Below are positions 36,686-45,390 of a stretch of 64,000 nucleotides of DNA, piece by piece. Under the pieces are notes generated by a model, which worked only from the letters and a program-made list of their open reading frames with translations, was not told the DNA's origin and did not search any database. Origin of the DNA: Marinomonas posidonica IVIA-Po-181 (lineage in GTDB: Bacteria; Pseudomonadota; Gammaproteobacteria; Pseudomonadales; Marinomonadaceae); contig NC_015559.1 in NCBI RefSeq assembly GCF_000214215.1, positions 2,343,001-2,407,000 on the forward strand. Direction: 5' to 3'. Positions within the stretch are counted from its first letter, which is position 1, and each line of letters begins with the position of its first letter. A program made the translations under genes and the position numbers.

Positions 36686-37909
36686 ATGCTATTTAAGCAC
36701 TTTATTAACGATTTTAACCTGCTGTCTCCAGCAGGTCGCGTCTTAGTCATTAATGGCTTTACCTTCAATCTTGGCTTTTACATGCTACTGCCCTACTTGG
36801 CAGACCATCTTGAACAGGATATAGGTCTTACTGGTTGGTATGTTGGTGCCATTATTGGCTTACGAGTACTCAGTCAGCAAGGTCTGTTTTTAGTGGGCGG
36901 CACGCTAGGCGATCGATTTGGGTATAAACGCTTAATATTAATGGGATGTGCTGTACGAATCCTGGGGTTTGCGCTATTAGGATTAGCGCAGAGTATGCCC
37001 GCTCTGCTATTGGGAGCATTTTGTTCTGGCTTTGCTGGTGCATTATTTACCCCCAGTAGCCAAGCCTATCTGGCCTCTGAACACCCTCATCAAAACCAAA
37101 GACAAAAAGTCTTCGCGCTACAGAGCCTGACCTCAGAAGCTGGCATGCTTCTCGGGCCACTACTTGGATTAGCTTTACTAAGGGTGGATTTTTCGCTCGT
37201 TGGCATCCTATCTGCCAGCTTATTCAGTTTACTCTTCATCATTCAATGGCGTTATTTACCAGAACTTGAATCACAGCAGAAAAACACCAACAAAAGTCCT
37301 GTTTTTTGGCGACAATGGTCCAGCATGCTAAGTCATAAAGCCTTCATGCTGTTTGTCTTTTGCTCCTCTGTCTATCAGTTATTATTCCACCAACTGTATA
37401 TTGCAATTCCCCATGAAGTGCGCGTTATCACTCAAGACGTCACCATCATCACTTGGGTATTTGCCACCTCCTCCATTACCGGTGTTCTGATGCAAATGCC
37501 CGTCAGCCGTTTCGTTACAAAACATCTTGGAACCGCAAAAGGCATGGGGCTTGGTATGACCATCATGGGTGCCAGTTATTTATGGCTGAACCTAACCATT
37601 CCAGATGCTCCCGCTCTCCCCTTCATAATCTGCGCACTCTTTTTTAGTTTGGGCTCTATGTTGGTTTTCCCCTTACTCGGTGCTCATGTGCCAACCTTTT
37701 GTGAAGCAAAAGAATTGGGCAGTCATTATGGGTTATATTCTTGCATTGGCGGTATTTATGCCTTCTTAGGAAATATCTCAACAGGCTGGCTACTTGGCAC
37801 AACAACGCTCTCCCACAACTGGATCTGGGCGGGTCTAGCAGGCTTTGGAATCGTTTCAGGGTTATTGCTTTATAACCAGGTTAAACAGTCACAGGCCCAA
37901 ACGGCTTAA
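36686..37909 (+). CDS. MFS transporter, MdtH-like
   Basis: 407 aa with 12 predicted transmembrane helices. The loop GGTLGDRFGYKRLILMG between helices 2 and 3 is the MFS signature. It looks like the multidrug/efflux branch (MdtH-like) rather than EntS. It follows the pseudoazurin gene by 16 bases and ends the five-gene operon. An export role for a siderophore, its fragments or a copper complex is inference from position. Confidence 0.82.
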   Translation: MLFKHFINDFNLLSPAGRVLVINGFTFNLGFYMLLPYLADHLEQDIGLTGWYVGAIIGLRVLSQQGLFLVGGTLGDRFGYKRLILMGCAVRILGFALLGLAQSMPALLLGAFCSGFAGALFTPSSQAYLASEHPHQNQRQKVFALQSLTSEAGMLLGPLLGLALLRVDFSLVGILSASLFSLLFIIQWRYLPELESQQKNTNKSPVFWRQWSSMLSHKAFMLFVFCSSVYQLLFHQLYIAIPHEVRVITQDVTIITWVFATSSITGVLMQMPVSRFVTKHLGTAKGMGLGMTIMGASYLWLNLTIPDAPALPFIICALFFSLGSMLVFPLLGAHVPTFCEAKELGSHYGLYSCIGGIYAFLGNISTGWLLGTTTLSHNWIWAGLAGFGIVSGLLLYNQVKQSQAQTA

Positions 37910-38050
37910 TATTTTGAGCAGAGTCACGATATTACGAGTTCAGTCGTCATCAGGTCTTTAGACTTTCATTAGATTATGCCTATTGGCTTAAAGACTCCCT
38001 ACAATCAACAAGATTATCTAAAAGCCAGCACCAACACAGTTTTCAAATAA

Positions 38051-38092
38051 AAAAAGCGAGGTCAACATCACCAGACATTGACCTCGCTTTTT
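38051..38092. terminator. Strong bidirectional terminator
   Basis: A perfect 15-bp stem (38051-38065 with 38078-38092, 12-base loop) with A-run and T-run flanks sits between the convergent MFS and GH3 genes. The rest of the 229-base gap shows no gene. Confidence 0.9.
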
Positions 38093-38138
38093 CAGTTCTG
38101 AGCCAACTTAATGTTCAAGTTCATTCAGTAATTGGGCG

Positions 38139-39800
38139 TTAATAACGCAATTGCTCAAGGCCACAAAATGGATCAATGGCCGCCTCATGGTTCCACTCAA
38201 GTTGACCTGTAATGCCCTCTACCACCGCCTGTTGCACACTTTGAAGTGGACTATAAGCGTTAATATATACAGGCATATTCGGCGCATCGTATAAATGGTA
38301 AGGGTGACCAAAAGAGACCATTACTGCTGGTAAATCCACCCAAGGCCGATACATGGCATTGCCAAAACCATCGTGTAAACGCATCCAATCGATATAAATG
38401 TGAGATTTCACTAACATGGATTCGTCCGCAATGAGATACAACACCCAATCATACTCTTGAGGATCCAACTTCATTCCACTCGTAAACACGGTGACCTCAA
38501 ACCCAGCCTTGGTGAGCATATCAGGCACGGCTAACGGAATAGGGTCAGGTACAAAGGTATGGCGGATACCAGTTGAAATCACCAGAACACGCTTTTTCTC
38601 ATTGTGATCAATCGGTAATAGCTTGTTTCTATTTTTCACCAAATGCGGTGTACGACGATTCAACTCCGTTATCTTATCAGCATAGTCCGATGCCAATAAG
38701 GACTGAAATGCTTTTACTGTCAGTGTTTCCGCCGCTTGATGCAAACCCAATGAGGCTTTCATCCCTAAGACTCTGACCACTGCTTGCTCTAAACGTTGTT
38801 CAGATAAACGCCCTTCGCGTACTGCTTTAAGCATGTATGCGTAATCTTCCAAAGGCTCCTTACAAAACAGCAACATGTCACAGCCGTTTTCAATGGTATC
38901 GGCAACCACATTGGCTCTGTGATCCCAACTACTCACACCAGCCATCACAGAGGCATCAGACACAATCAAACCATTGAATCCTAGCTCGTCACGCAGCAAT
39001 TGTTGATTTAACAATTTGCTGACACTGGCGGGACGCCACCACTCTTCCGGCGAGTCTTCAAACTGCTTAACGTACTCAGGTAATGCAATGTGAGCAGACA
39101 TGATGGACATCACACCTTGGTCAATCATGCGTCGATACAATCTGCCATAGTGGGTATCCCACTCCGCTTTGCTAAGAGGGTTCACTGTGGTCACTAAATG
39201 CTGATCACGATCATCATAACCTTCTCCTGGCCAATGTTTTGCAGTCGCGGCAATACCATGTTGCTGGAAGGTATTAATGTTGGCCGCCCCCATATTTTCA
39301 ACAATGTCTAAATCACTGCCGTAGGAGCGGGTTCCAACCACCGCACTGCGAAAAGTAGCATTGATGTCAACAACAGGCGTAAATGACCAATTAATGCCCA
39401 GCAACTTTGCTTCCTGAGCAATCACTTGTGTGCAATAGTTCACCGCTTGAGTCTCTTTTAGCCCTGCCAAACCAAGCTGGTTAGGCACTTGAGCACCAAA
39501 CGGAAAACTCATTCCACCGCCTTCTAAATCCGCACTGACTAATAAAGGCAAATCCGTACAGGATTTCAACTGGTTCATGGTGTTGATTTCCGTGTCCAAA
39601 TCAAATCCCACAAACTTAGTAATGGCACCGGGTTGAATGGATTTAACCAAGGCCAACTCGGCGTCCGAGTTCTCTCTAATCATTAAATTAAAAAGCTGCC
39701 CCACTTTCTGCTCTAAAGAGAGTCCTTCAAACGTCTTCTTTACCCATTCAACTTGGTTTGACTCTAGATTAAATGGGGCTTTTTTTAGATCTTCATACAT
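38139..39800 (-). CDS. Glycoside hydrolase family 3, beta-N-acetylhexosaminidase-like
   Basis: 553 aa. The GH3 barrel has LSLEQKVGQLF, SADLEGGG, NWSFTPVVDIN, KHWPGEGYDDRDQH (the KHFPG(H)G-type loop of NagZ-like enzymes) and the nucleophile Asp in LIVSDASVMAG. A C-terminal Rossmann-like domain follows (about 400-553). There is no signal peptide, so it is cytoplasmic and likely cleaves an imported beta-linked glycoside. The gene follows the GPH symporter after six bases, arguing that the symporter brings in its substrate. N-acetyl specificity is inferred from the loop only. Confidence 0.82.
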   Translation of the reverse strand: MYEDLKKAPFNLESNQVEWVKKTFEGLSLEQKVGQLFNLMIRENSDAELALVKSIQPGAITKFVGFDLDTEINTMNQLKSCTDLPLLVSADLEGGGMSFPFGAQVPNQLGLAGLKETQAVNYCTQVIAQEAKLLGINWSFTPVVDINATFRSAVVGTRSYGSDLDIVENMGAANINTFQQHGIAATAKHWPGEGYDDRDQHLVTTVNPLSKAEWDTHYGRLYRRMIDQGVMSIMSAHIALPEYVKQFEDSPEEWWRPASVSKLLNQQLLRDELGFNGLIVSDASVMAGVSSWDHRANVVADTIENGCDMLLFCKEPLEDYAYMLKAVREGRLSEQRLEQAVVRVLGMKASLGLHQAAETLTVKAFQSLLASDYADKITELNRRTPHLVKNRNKLLPIDHNEKKRVLVISTGIRHTFVPDPIPLAVPDMLTKAGFEVTVFTSGMKLDPQEYDWVLYLIADESMLVKSHIYIDWMRLHDGFGNAMYRPWVDLPAVMVSFGHPYHLYDAPNMPVYINAYSPLQSVQQAVVEGITGQLEWNHEAAIDPFCGLEQLRY

Positions 39801-39806
39801 ATCAAA

Positions 39807-41162
39807 TTAACCCTTATGTCCATCTGCATTCGCTTTACGGGCTTTTCTTAACCCCTCTTGCATAGTGACTTCCACCTCAGCATTAATGGGATAAAAGAAT
39901 GCAATCACGACAATACATGCTGCTCCAAAAGCCGGTAATAAACTCATAAAGATGGTAATCATATTTTTTGCAGCATCGGTTTGCTCAACACCAGCTTGAT
40001 AACCTGCATAGCTCAATCCTGCACCGACAATGGCACCGCTTAATCCCATTCCGAATTTATGAGAAAACGTCGCGGAGCTGGTCGACAAACCAACGACTCG
40101 ACGACCCGATTTCCATTCAACGTAATCAGCCGTGTCCGCTACCACCCCCCAAAGACAGGATGCGGCCACGCCTTTGGTCAATTGATTGAAAAAGATAATC
40201 ACGTATATCATGGTCAAATTAGCGGGATCCACCCAATACAAGCTACCAATAAAGCACATGCTCGAAAGAGCCGCAGCCATGATCAAACTGCGTTTCGCAA
40301 AACGCTTAACAAGCTGGGACATAATAATGGCACCAACAATCATGCCCAGAGTCGCACAGGTAAAGAAGGTACCTGCCGCACTCACGTCGCCCACATTGTA
40401 AGTGAAGTAGTACATACCTACGGCAAATGGCATCAAACCGAAAGTAAACATGGGCACACCCATTAAAATAGTGATCCACCAAGCTCGATTTTTCACCACC
40501 ACCGCAAAGTCTTGTTTCACCGAAGAAGATTGCTTCACCATTGGAACGCGTTCTTTAACACGAGCAAAGCACAACCAAAACATCACCACCATGATGGCGC
40601 TTAACAGCATCATGGTGTATTGAAAGCCTTGTTGCTGATCTTCACCACCAAAGAATGTTACCAAGGGCAAAGTACCTGCGTTCACTAATAGCGCGCCACT
40701 GAAGGCCAATACCATTCTAAAGGACGCCATCTGGCCACGTTCGACTGGACTATCAGACATAGTGGCAGGAAGAGAAGAATATGGAATGTTAATGGCGGTA
40801 TAGAGCGTCATTAATAGGATATACGTGGCAAACGCCCAGATGACCTTGTTTGACTCGCTCAAATCTGGCGTCGTAAATGTCAGAATAGCGACAATGGCTA
40901 ACGGAATAGGAACATACAAAAGATAGGGGCGAAATTTACCAAATCGACTGCGAGTACGATCACCAATCATCCCCATAATTGGGTCTGATACTGCATCCCA
41001 CATTCGCGTCACAAAGAACAAGGTGCCGACAACGGCGGCAGAAATACCAAAGACATCCGTATAAAAGAACATCAAATAGGTACCCACAGCAGTAAACACT
41101 ACGTTACTGGCTAAGTCACCAAAGCCATAACTGACCTTATCGAAAAACGATAACTGTTTCAT
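39807..41162 (-). CDS. GPH-family sugar:cation symporter (MelB-like)
   Basis: 451 aa from the ATG at 41162, with AGAGG five bases before it; a GTG two codons upstream is less likely. Twelve transmembrane helices. GPH marks are KVSYGFGDLASN, RMWDAVSDPIMGMIGDRTRSRFGKFRPYLL and YSSLPATMS. Such symporters import oligosaccharides or glycosides with H+ or Na+. Co-transcribed with the GH3 gene and probably controlled by the AraC protein through the repeats upstream. Confidence 0.88.
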   Translation of the reverse strand: MKQLSFFDKVSYGFGDLASNVVFTAVGTYLMFFYTDVFGISAAVVGTLFFVTRMWDAVSDPIMGMIGDRTRSRFGKFRPYLLYVPIPLAIVAILTFTTPDLSESNKVIWAFATYILLMTLYTAINIPYSSLPATMSDSPVERGQMASFRMVLAFSGALLVNAGTLPLVTFFGGEDQQQGFQYTMMLLSAIMVVMFWLCFARVKERVPMVKQSSSVKQDFAVVVKNRAWWITILMGVPMFTFGLMPFAVGMYYFTYNVGDVSAAGTFFTCATLGMIVGAIIMSQLVKRFAKRSLIMAAALSSMCFIGSLYWVDPANLTMIYVIIFFNQLTKGVAASCLWGVVADTADYVEWKSGRRVVGLSTSSATFSHKFGMGLSGAIVGAGLSYAGYQAGVEQTDAAKNMITIFMSLLPAFGAACIVVIAFFYPINAEVEVTMQEGLRKARKANADGHKG

Positions 41163-41202
41163 AATCACCTCTTTTATTTATTGTTATTTGGTCATTATGA
41201 GA

Positions 41203-41259
41203 ATTATAAAAAAGAGCGCTATCCGATTTTTGACCTAGCCACTAGCCGATTTTTGACCT
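41203..41259 (-). promoter_or_regulatory. AraC-type operator and promoter for the GPH-GH3 operon
   Basis: Two exact 14-base direct repeats (minus-strand AGGTCAAAAATCGG at 41223-41236 and 41246-41259) are spaced 23 bases apart, about two helical turns. A -10 TATAAT lies at 41203-41208, so the promoter-proximal repeat covers the -35 position. This is the layout of an AraC-type class II activated promoter. The regulator gene is adjacent. Confidence 0.75.
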
Positions 41260-41290
41260 GCTCCCCTAATTAGCAATATGAAAACGCAGG

Positions 41291-42190
41291 TCATAAATAC
41301 AAATATTGTTTGTTTAACCAAGGTAGGATCTTCTGCTTTAGCACGCCCAGATCAACTCCCGCATACGCTTCTCCAAACTGCACCAAATTGACATTTTGGC
41401 GGGTTAAACGAAACTCTGTTGGCGTACAGTTATATTCACGACGAAAGGCTGTATTAAAGGCCTTAACAGAAGGAAAACCATGATCGAAAGCGATGTCCGA
41501 AACGGATTTTTGCCCCTTTTGAGCTAAGTCCGTTAAGCTCTTTTCGAGACGATATAGGGTCAGATAACGCAGAAAAGTTTCCCCCACTTTGGCTTTAAAA
41601 TAACGGCTTAAATAGGCTTCAGTCATGCCTTTTTCAGTGGCCAATAAAGATAACGAGAGATGTTCACGATAACGAGATGTGATCTGACTTAATAAATCAT
41701 GAATCAACACCGCGGATTCGATGGATTCGGGTTGTAATTGCTCAGCTTGAGGGAAATATCGAGCCAGAATTAACGTCAGTTTTGATAAGTATACCTTTTG
41801 CGCCATCTGCCAATGTTCAGCTCGATGGTGAGACTCCCACCAAAGATGAGACAGTAGTTCTTTAATCTCGTTTGCCAAGCCTTTTTGAACCAGATTCCAA
41901 TCATCAAACATTAATGTCGCGACAGAGACCTGTTCGAACTCATGCTGCAAACAAATGACCAGATTATCGTCGTCCAGCGTTTGGGTTGCATGGGGTAAGC
42001 CTTTATTAATAAATAACAGCTCACCTTCCTTGAGCATAATAACATCGTCCAATACTTGAACCCGTATACGCCCTTTTACCACCCACAAACACTCATGAGC
42101 ATCATGGTGATGCAATTCACATTGAGTCACGCAATGGGCAAAGATGCGAGCATCTTCTTCTAATATCTCTGCTCGATTAGATAAATACAT
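41291..42190 (-). CDS. AraC-family transcriptional regulator with cupin sensor
   Basis: 299 aa. The N-terminal half is a cupin-type ligand-binding domain (HHHDAHECLWVVKG, LLFINKGLPHATQTL). The C-terminal half holds two helix-turn-helix units, with AYLSRYFKAKVGETFLRYLTLYRLEKS and SVSDIAFDHGFPSVKAFNTAFRREYNCTPTEFR typical of AraC/XylS. It probably activates the downstream GPH-GH3 operon in response to the imported sugar. Confidence 0.9.
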   Translation of the reverse strand: MYLSNRAEILEEDARIFAHCVTQCELHHHDAHECLWVVKGRIRVQVLDDVIMLKEGELLFINKGLPHATQTLDDDNLVICLQHEFEQVSVATLMFDDWNLVQKGLANEIKELLSHLWWESHHRAEHWQMAQKVYLSKLTLILARYFPQAEQLQPESIESAVLIHDLLSQITSRYREHLSLSLLATEKGMTEAYLSRYFKAKVGETFLRYLTLYRLEKSLTDLAQKGQKSVSDIAFDHGFPSVKAFNTAFRREYNCTPTEFRLTRQNVNLVQFGEAYAGVDLGVLKQKILPWLNKQYLYL

Positions 42191-42268
42191 GGCAAGGTCA
42201 ACTTCCTAATTTGCGACTTCACTCTCCTGCCACGCATCATAAGCAAGTTATTGACAAATGTCACAACG

Positions 42269-42294
42269 AAAAAAGCCCCGCAAATGCGAGGCTT
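42269..42294 (-). terminator. Terminator after the FucP-type gene
   Basis: A nine-base stem (42273-42281 with 42286-42294, one wobble) followed on the minus strand by T6 lies just downstream of the symporter stop. Confidence 0.8.
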
Positions 42295-42313
42295 CGATTC
42301 AATCAATGAATGA

Positions 42314-43618
42314 TTAAGTACGTTTCATTGCAAATAAACCATAGCCAACGACAACAAGGAAACAAGCCGCTGGCACAACATATGACACGGTTGCATTGTA
42401 AGTATCAATGGTGGCACCCTGAACCAATGGCATAATCGCACCACCTAGGATCGCCATAACCAAACCCGCTGAACCGAACTTAGTGTCATTGCCTAAACCA
42501 TTTAATGCCACCCCATAAATAGTAGGGAACATCAAAGACAAACAGGCTGAAATCGAAACAATGGCCCAAACACCGGACACATCAGGGGTCATCACAGCGT
42601 ATAGGCAAAGCATCGTCCCAGCCGCCGCCAGAATGCTTAACAACACAGCAGGACGACAGAAGCCCATCAACCAAGTCATCACAAATCGAGAAATCAAAAA
42701 GATGATCAAGCTGTACTGCAAGTAATCCGCCGCACTGGCTTCGGTACCGCCAATTGCTTCTTGTACGTATTGAATGGTAAAGGTCCAAGTACAGGTTTGT
42801 GCTGCCACGTTAAAAAATTGTGCCACCACACCCCAACGATATTGGGGGTTAGACATCAAACGGCGGAAGGTCGCCGCAAAATCAATGTTAGTAGCATCTT
42901 CACGATAGCCGGCACCAGAAGCATTGGCTTTTGGCACTCGAATAAAGTACACCAATACCCAAATCAGCATCAGTACAAATGCCATACCAACATAAGGTGT
43001 CATCACGCCGGTTAGCTCTTCTGCTTGAATGCTTTGTAGCATGTCAGGTGTCATGCTGGCTCTTTGTTCTGCTGTTGCTGTATTCAATTTAGGCAAAATC
43101 AGTGTTGCCGCTAAGAAAACACCAATGTTGGTACCGACTGGATTAAATGCCTGAGCCAAGTTCAAACGACGTGTTGCTGTCTCTTCTGGTCCCATTGCCA
43201 TGACAAATGGATTCGCCGACGTTTCCAAAATAGACATACCAGCAGCCATGATAAACAAAGCGGCTAAGAAAAAGCCGTAGGTCATAGAAACACTAGCAGG
43301 GTAAAAAGCGAATGCCCCAAGGATCGCCAAGCCTAAACCACTCAATACACCCGCTTTATAAGAATAACGTGCGTTAATGAACGCGGCTGGAATCGCTAAA
43401 CAAAAATAAGCGCCATAATAAGCAAACTGAACTAATGCCGACTCAAAGGTACTCATTGTAAAGATCTTACTGAATACTTTAACCAAGGGGTCTGTCATGT
43501 TGGCGGCTACGCCCCATGCTGCAAAGCAAGTAATCAATAGAATGAAGGCCAATTTCATATTGCCGTAAACAAACTGGTTAGAAGTGTTTTCTTGGTTCAC
43601 TGAATTTTGATTTTTCAT
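42314..43618 (-). CDS. FucP-type sugar:H+ symporter (MFS)
   Basis: 434 aa from the ATG at 43618; a longer frame to 43687 adds a cysteine-rich leader unlike the family. Twelve helices. The segments WGVAANMTDPLVKVF and LETSANPFVMAMGPEETATRRLNLAQAFNPVG match E. coli FucP (WGLANNMND, LETAANPF, RLNLAQTFN), including the first-helix Asp that carries the proton. Fucose itself is not certain; relatives transport fucose, galactose, glucose or N-acetylglucosamine. Given the nearby GH3 enzyme, a monosaccharide product is plausible. Confidence 0.82.
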   Translation of the reverse strand: MKNQNSVNQENTSNQFVYGNMKLAFILLITCFAAWGVAANMTDPLVKVFSKIFTMSTFESALVQFAYYGAYFCLAIPAAFINARYSYKAGVLSGLGLAILGAFAFYPASVSMTYGFFLAALFIMAAGMSILETSANPFVMAMGPEETATRRLNLAQAFNPVGTNIGVFLAATLILPKLNTATAEQRASMTPDMLQSIQAEELTGVMTPYVGMAFVLMLIWVLVYFIRVPKANASGAGYREDATNIDFAATFRRLMSNPQYRWGVVAQFFNVAAQTCTWTFTIQYVQEAIGGTEASAADYLQYSLIIFLISRFVMTWLMGFCRPAVLLSILAAAGTMLCLYAVMTPDVSGVWAIVSISACLSLMFPTIYGVALNGLGNDTKFGSAGLVMAILGGAIMPLVQGATIDTYNATVSYVVPAACFLVVVGYGLFAMKRT

Positions 43619-44118
43619 AAAGCAACAACATCTGTAATTATAGTTGGATGACATGCTGCATAAAGAAGACCGAAATCGCTTCCGCAACAGTCAGACATTG
43701 ATAATGATTTTCAACGGGTAAAACTCCGCCTAATTCTCTAATTAAAGGTGTTCTTTACGACATCCATTAATCACACAATAAAGCGACGTTTAATACTCGT
43801 CATCTCAGAATTTGGGGCAGGATCCTACCACCAAGTTTTACCAAAAATTACCTTATTGATCGAAACCCGCTCAAATCACGCCCAATTAACCTTTTCTTAC
43901 CCATTTCATTAACATTAATGAAATATTCATGACAAAGAATTCATTTAATCAGTATTTTCATGCATAGAAAACGACAGGCTCGGTGCATTAAAATTGCCTT
44001 CATAAGCGTGCTAACATACCCTCTTTGTATTGACGACAGCGCTTCCGATTAAGCCCTGTATTGACCTGCAAACCAATGCTTTAGCAGGCCCTTCTCACTC
44101 AGTTAGGCGCAAACAAAC
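43619..44118. other. 500-base intergenic region with operator candidates
   Basis: No convincing gene. It holds a Fur-like match at 43698-43716 (core TTGATAATGATTTTC), 80 bases before the symporter start, and a perfect palindrome at 43903-43924. A short inverted repeat (CCTGC at about 44065, GCAGG at about 44084) lies before the phosphatase gene. I see no tRNA or recognisable small RNA. Confidence 0.5.
43903..43924. promoter_or_regulatory. Perfect palindrome, 10-bp arms with 2-bp centre
   Basis: Arms ATTTCATTAA (43903-43912) and TTAATGAAAT (43915-43924) flank CA. Its length and symmetry fit a dimeric repressor site (LacI, GntR or similar). It lies between the symporter and phosphatase genes; no matching regulator gene is adjacent. 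Confidence 0.55.
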
Positions 44119-44745
44119 ATGACCACAAGCAACACCAAAAAACGCTACCCTCGTCCCGCCATTAGTCTAATAGCGACAGACATACCTAAATACGGTATTG
44201 ATGTCTTTATAGGAGGGTCTCAAGGCGCGGCTGACAAGGCTTTTCATCAACAACACAATATCAAGGTAATCTTTAATTGTGCGGTGAATTTGGATATCGA
44301 TCTGGCGACCAACACTGACCCAAAGCATCAATCATCACTGCTTAACTTCGGCTCAGGCCATGTGCGTTATTATAAAATTGGGTTAATTGACGGGCCAGGA
44401 AACCCAGCAGCCATGCTACTAGCTGGCTATCACTTAATGCGCTCATCTTTGCTGCAAACCATGCCTGAAAAAGCGTCTTATCCTGTCAAAGAAAAAGGCA
44501 ACATACTGGTTCATTGTCGTGGCGGTCGTAGTCGCTCTGTGGCGTTAGTTGCGTTATTTCTGCACTTGGAATTCCCAGAGCAATTTCCAAGCTTAGACGC
44601 AGCCATTAATCTGATTCGAGAAAAGCGTGAATTGCATCCTGATGAGTGGTTTGAAACCCCAAAAGCCAGCTTAATTGAAGCCACACGACGCGCCGCTGAA
44701 ATGGAACACTGCTTACGCCAAGCAGGGTTTGGTTCCTCATCCTGA
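44119..44745 (+). CDS. Dual-specificity protein phosphatase family protein
   Basis: 208 aa. The catalytic P-loop is VHCRGGRSRSVAL (HCxxGxxRS, with the nucleophilic Cys and phosphate-binding Arg), and an upstream Asp in LIDGPGN may be the general acid. No signal peptide, so cytoplasmic. Substrates in bacteria are usually unknown and can be phospho-Tyr/Ser or small phosphorylated molecules. It is monocistronic or paired with the downstream thioesterase gene (107-base gap). Confidence 0.8.
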   Translation: MTTSNTKKRYPRPAISLIATDIPKYGIDVFIGGSQGAADKAFHQQHNIKVIFNCAVNLDIDLATNTDPKHQSSLLNFGSGHVRYYKIGLIDGPGNPAAMLLAGYHLMRSSLLQTMPEKASYPVKEKGNILVHCRGGRSRSVALVALFLHLEFPEQFPSLDAAINLIREKRELHPDEWFETPKASLIEATRRAAEMEHCLRQAGFGSSS

Positions 44746-44851
44746 ATGTAAAATCCGTACTTTCCTGTCATTAAAATCAAGCGATTTTGTTATTTGCATC
44801 TCTTACCGCGCCCCTTACCCTTTGAATAAACAAAAATAAGAGGACGATCAG

Positions 44852-45256
44852 ATGCAAGGTAAAGTGCAAATCAAGGTTCGAGGGTTTCATCTTGATATTT
44901 TTCAACACGTTAACAATGCTCGTTATTTGGAATTTTTAGAAGAAGGTCGCTGGGCATTTTTCGATGAATTTAACATTGGTGACGACCTGCTCAAACAAGG
45001 CATCATCTGGGCCATCGTCAACATTAATATCGACTTTAAGGCTGAAGCAAGCTTTGGGGATGTGTTGGAGATCGACACTCAATTCACCAAACTCGGCAAC
45101 CGCAGCATTACCATGAAACAACGCATTGTAAACATCGCTAATGACAAACTGGTTGTTGAAGCTGACGTTACCTACGTGTGCTTTTCAAAAGAACACAATG
45201 GGGCCATTCCATTGCCAGACGACTACCGCAAAAAAATTGCACAAGCCATTGGTTGA
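44852..45256 (+). CDS. Hotdog-fold acyl-CoA thioesterase (FadM/YbgC-like)
   Basis: 134 aa. The motif FHLDIFQHVNNARYLEFLEEGR carries the Asp and HVNN active-site signature of 4-hydroxybenzoyl-CoA-type thioesterases and FadM. It hydrolyses acyl-CoA thioesters in the cytoplasm as a tetramer; the substrate cannot be deduced. AGAGGA precedes the ATG. No clear functional tie to its neighbours. Confidence 0.87.
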   Translation: MQGKVQIKVRGFHLDIFQHVNNARYLEFLEEGRWAFFDEFNIGDDLLKQGIIWAIVNINIDFKAEASFGDVLEIDTQFTKLGNRSITMKQRIVNIANDKLVVEADVTYVCFSKEHNGAIPLPDDYRKKIAQAIG

Positions 45257-45280
45257 AGCCTTGAAAAGGCTAAGTTGACG

Positions 45281-45310
45281 AGCGAACACTCAGGTTGGAT
45301 GACGTTCGCT
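45281..45310 (+). terminator. Possible terminator after the thioesterase gene
   Basis: AGCGAAC (45281-45287) pairs with GTTCGCT (45304-45310), followed by TTTCC. A second copy of GCGAAC at 45318-45323 offers an alternative stem. The T-run is short. Confidence 0.4.
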
Positions 45311-45326
45311 TTTCCTCGCGAACGCA

Positions 45327-45359
45327 TAAAAAAACCCTTTGATCGCTCAAATGGGCTTT
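45327..45359 (-). terminator. Terminator of the iol operon
   Basis: A minus-strand stem of about ten pairs (with one bulge, GCGA loop) ends in T7, 30 to 60 bases beyond the iolG stop. Confidence 0.65.
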
Positions 45360-45390
45360 GCTATTGATGCTCATCGCACTTGGATCATTT

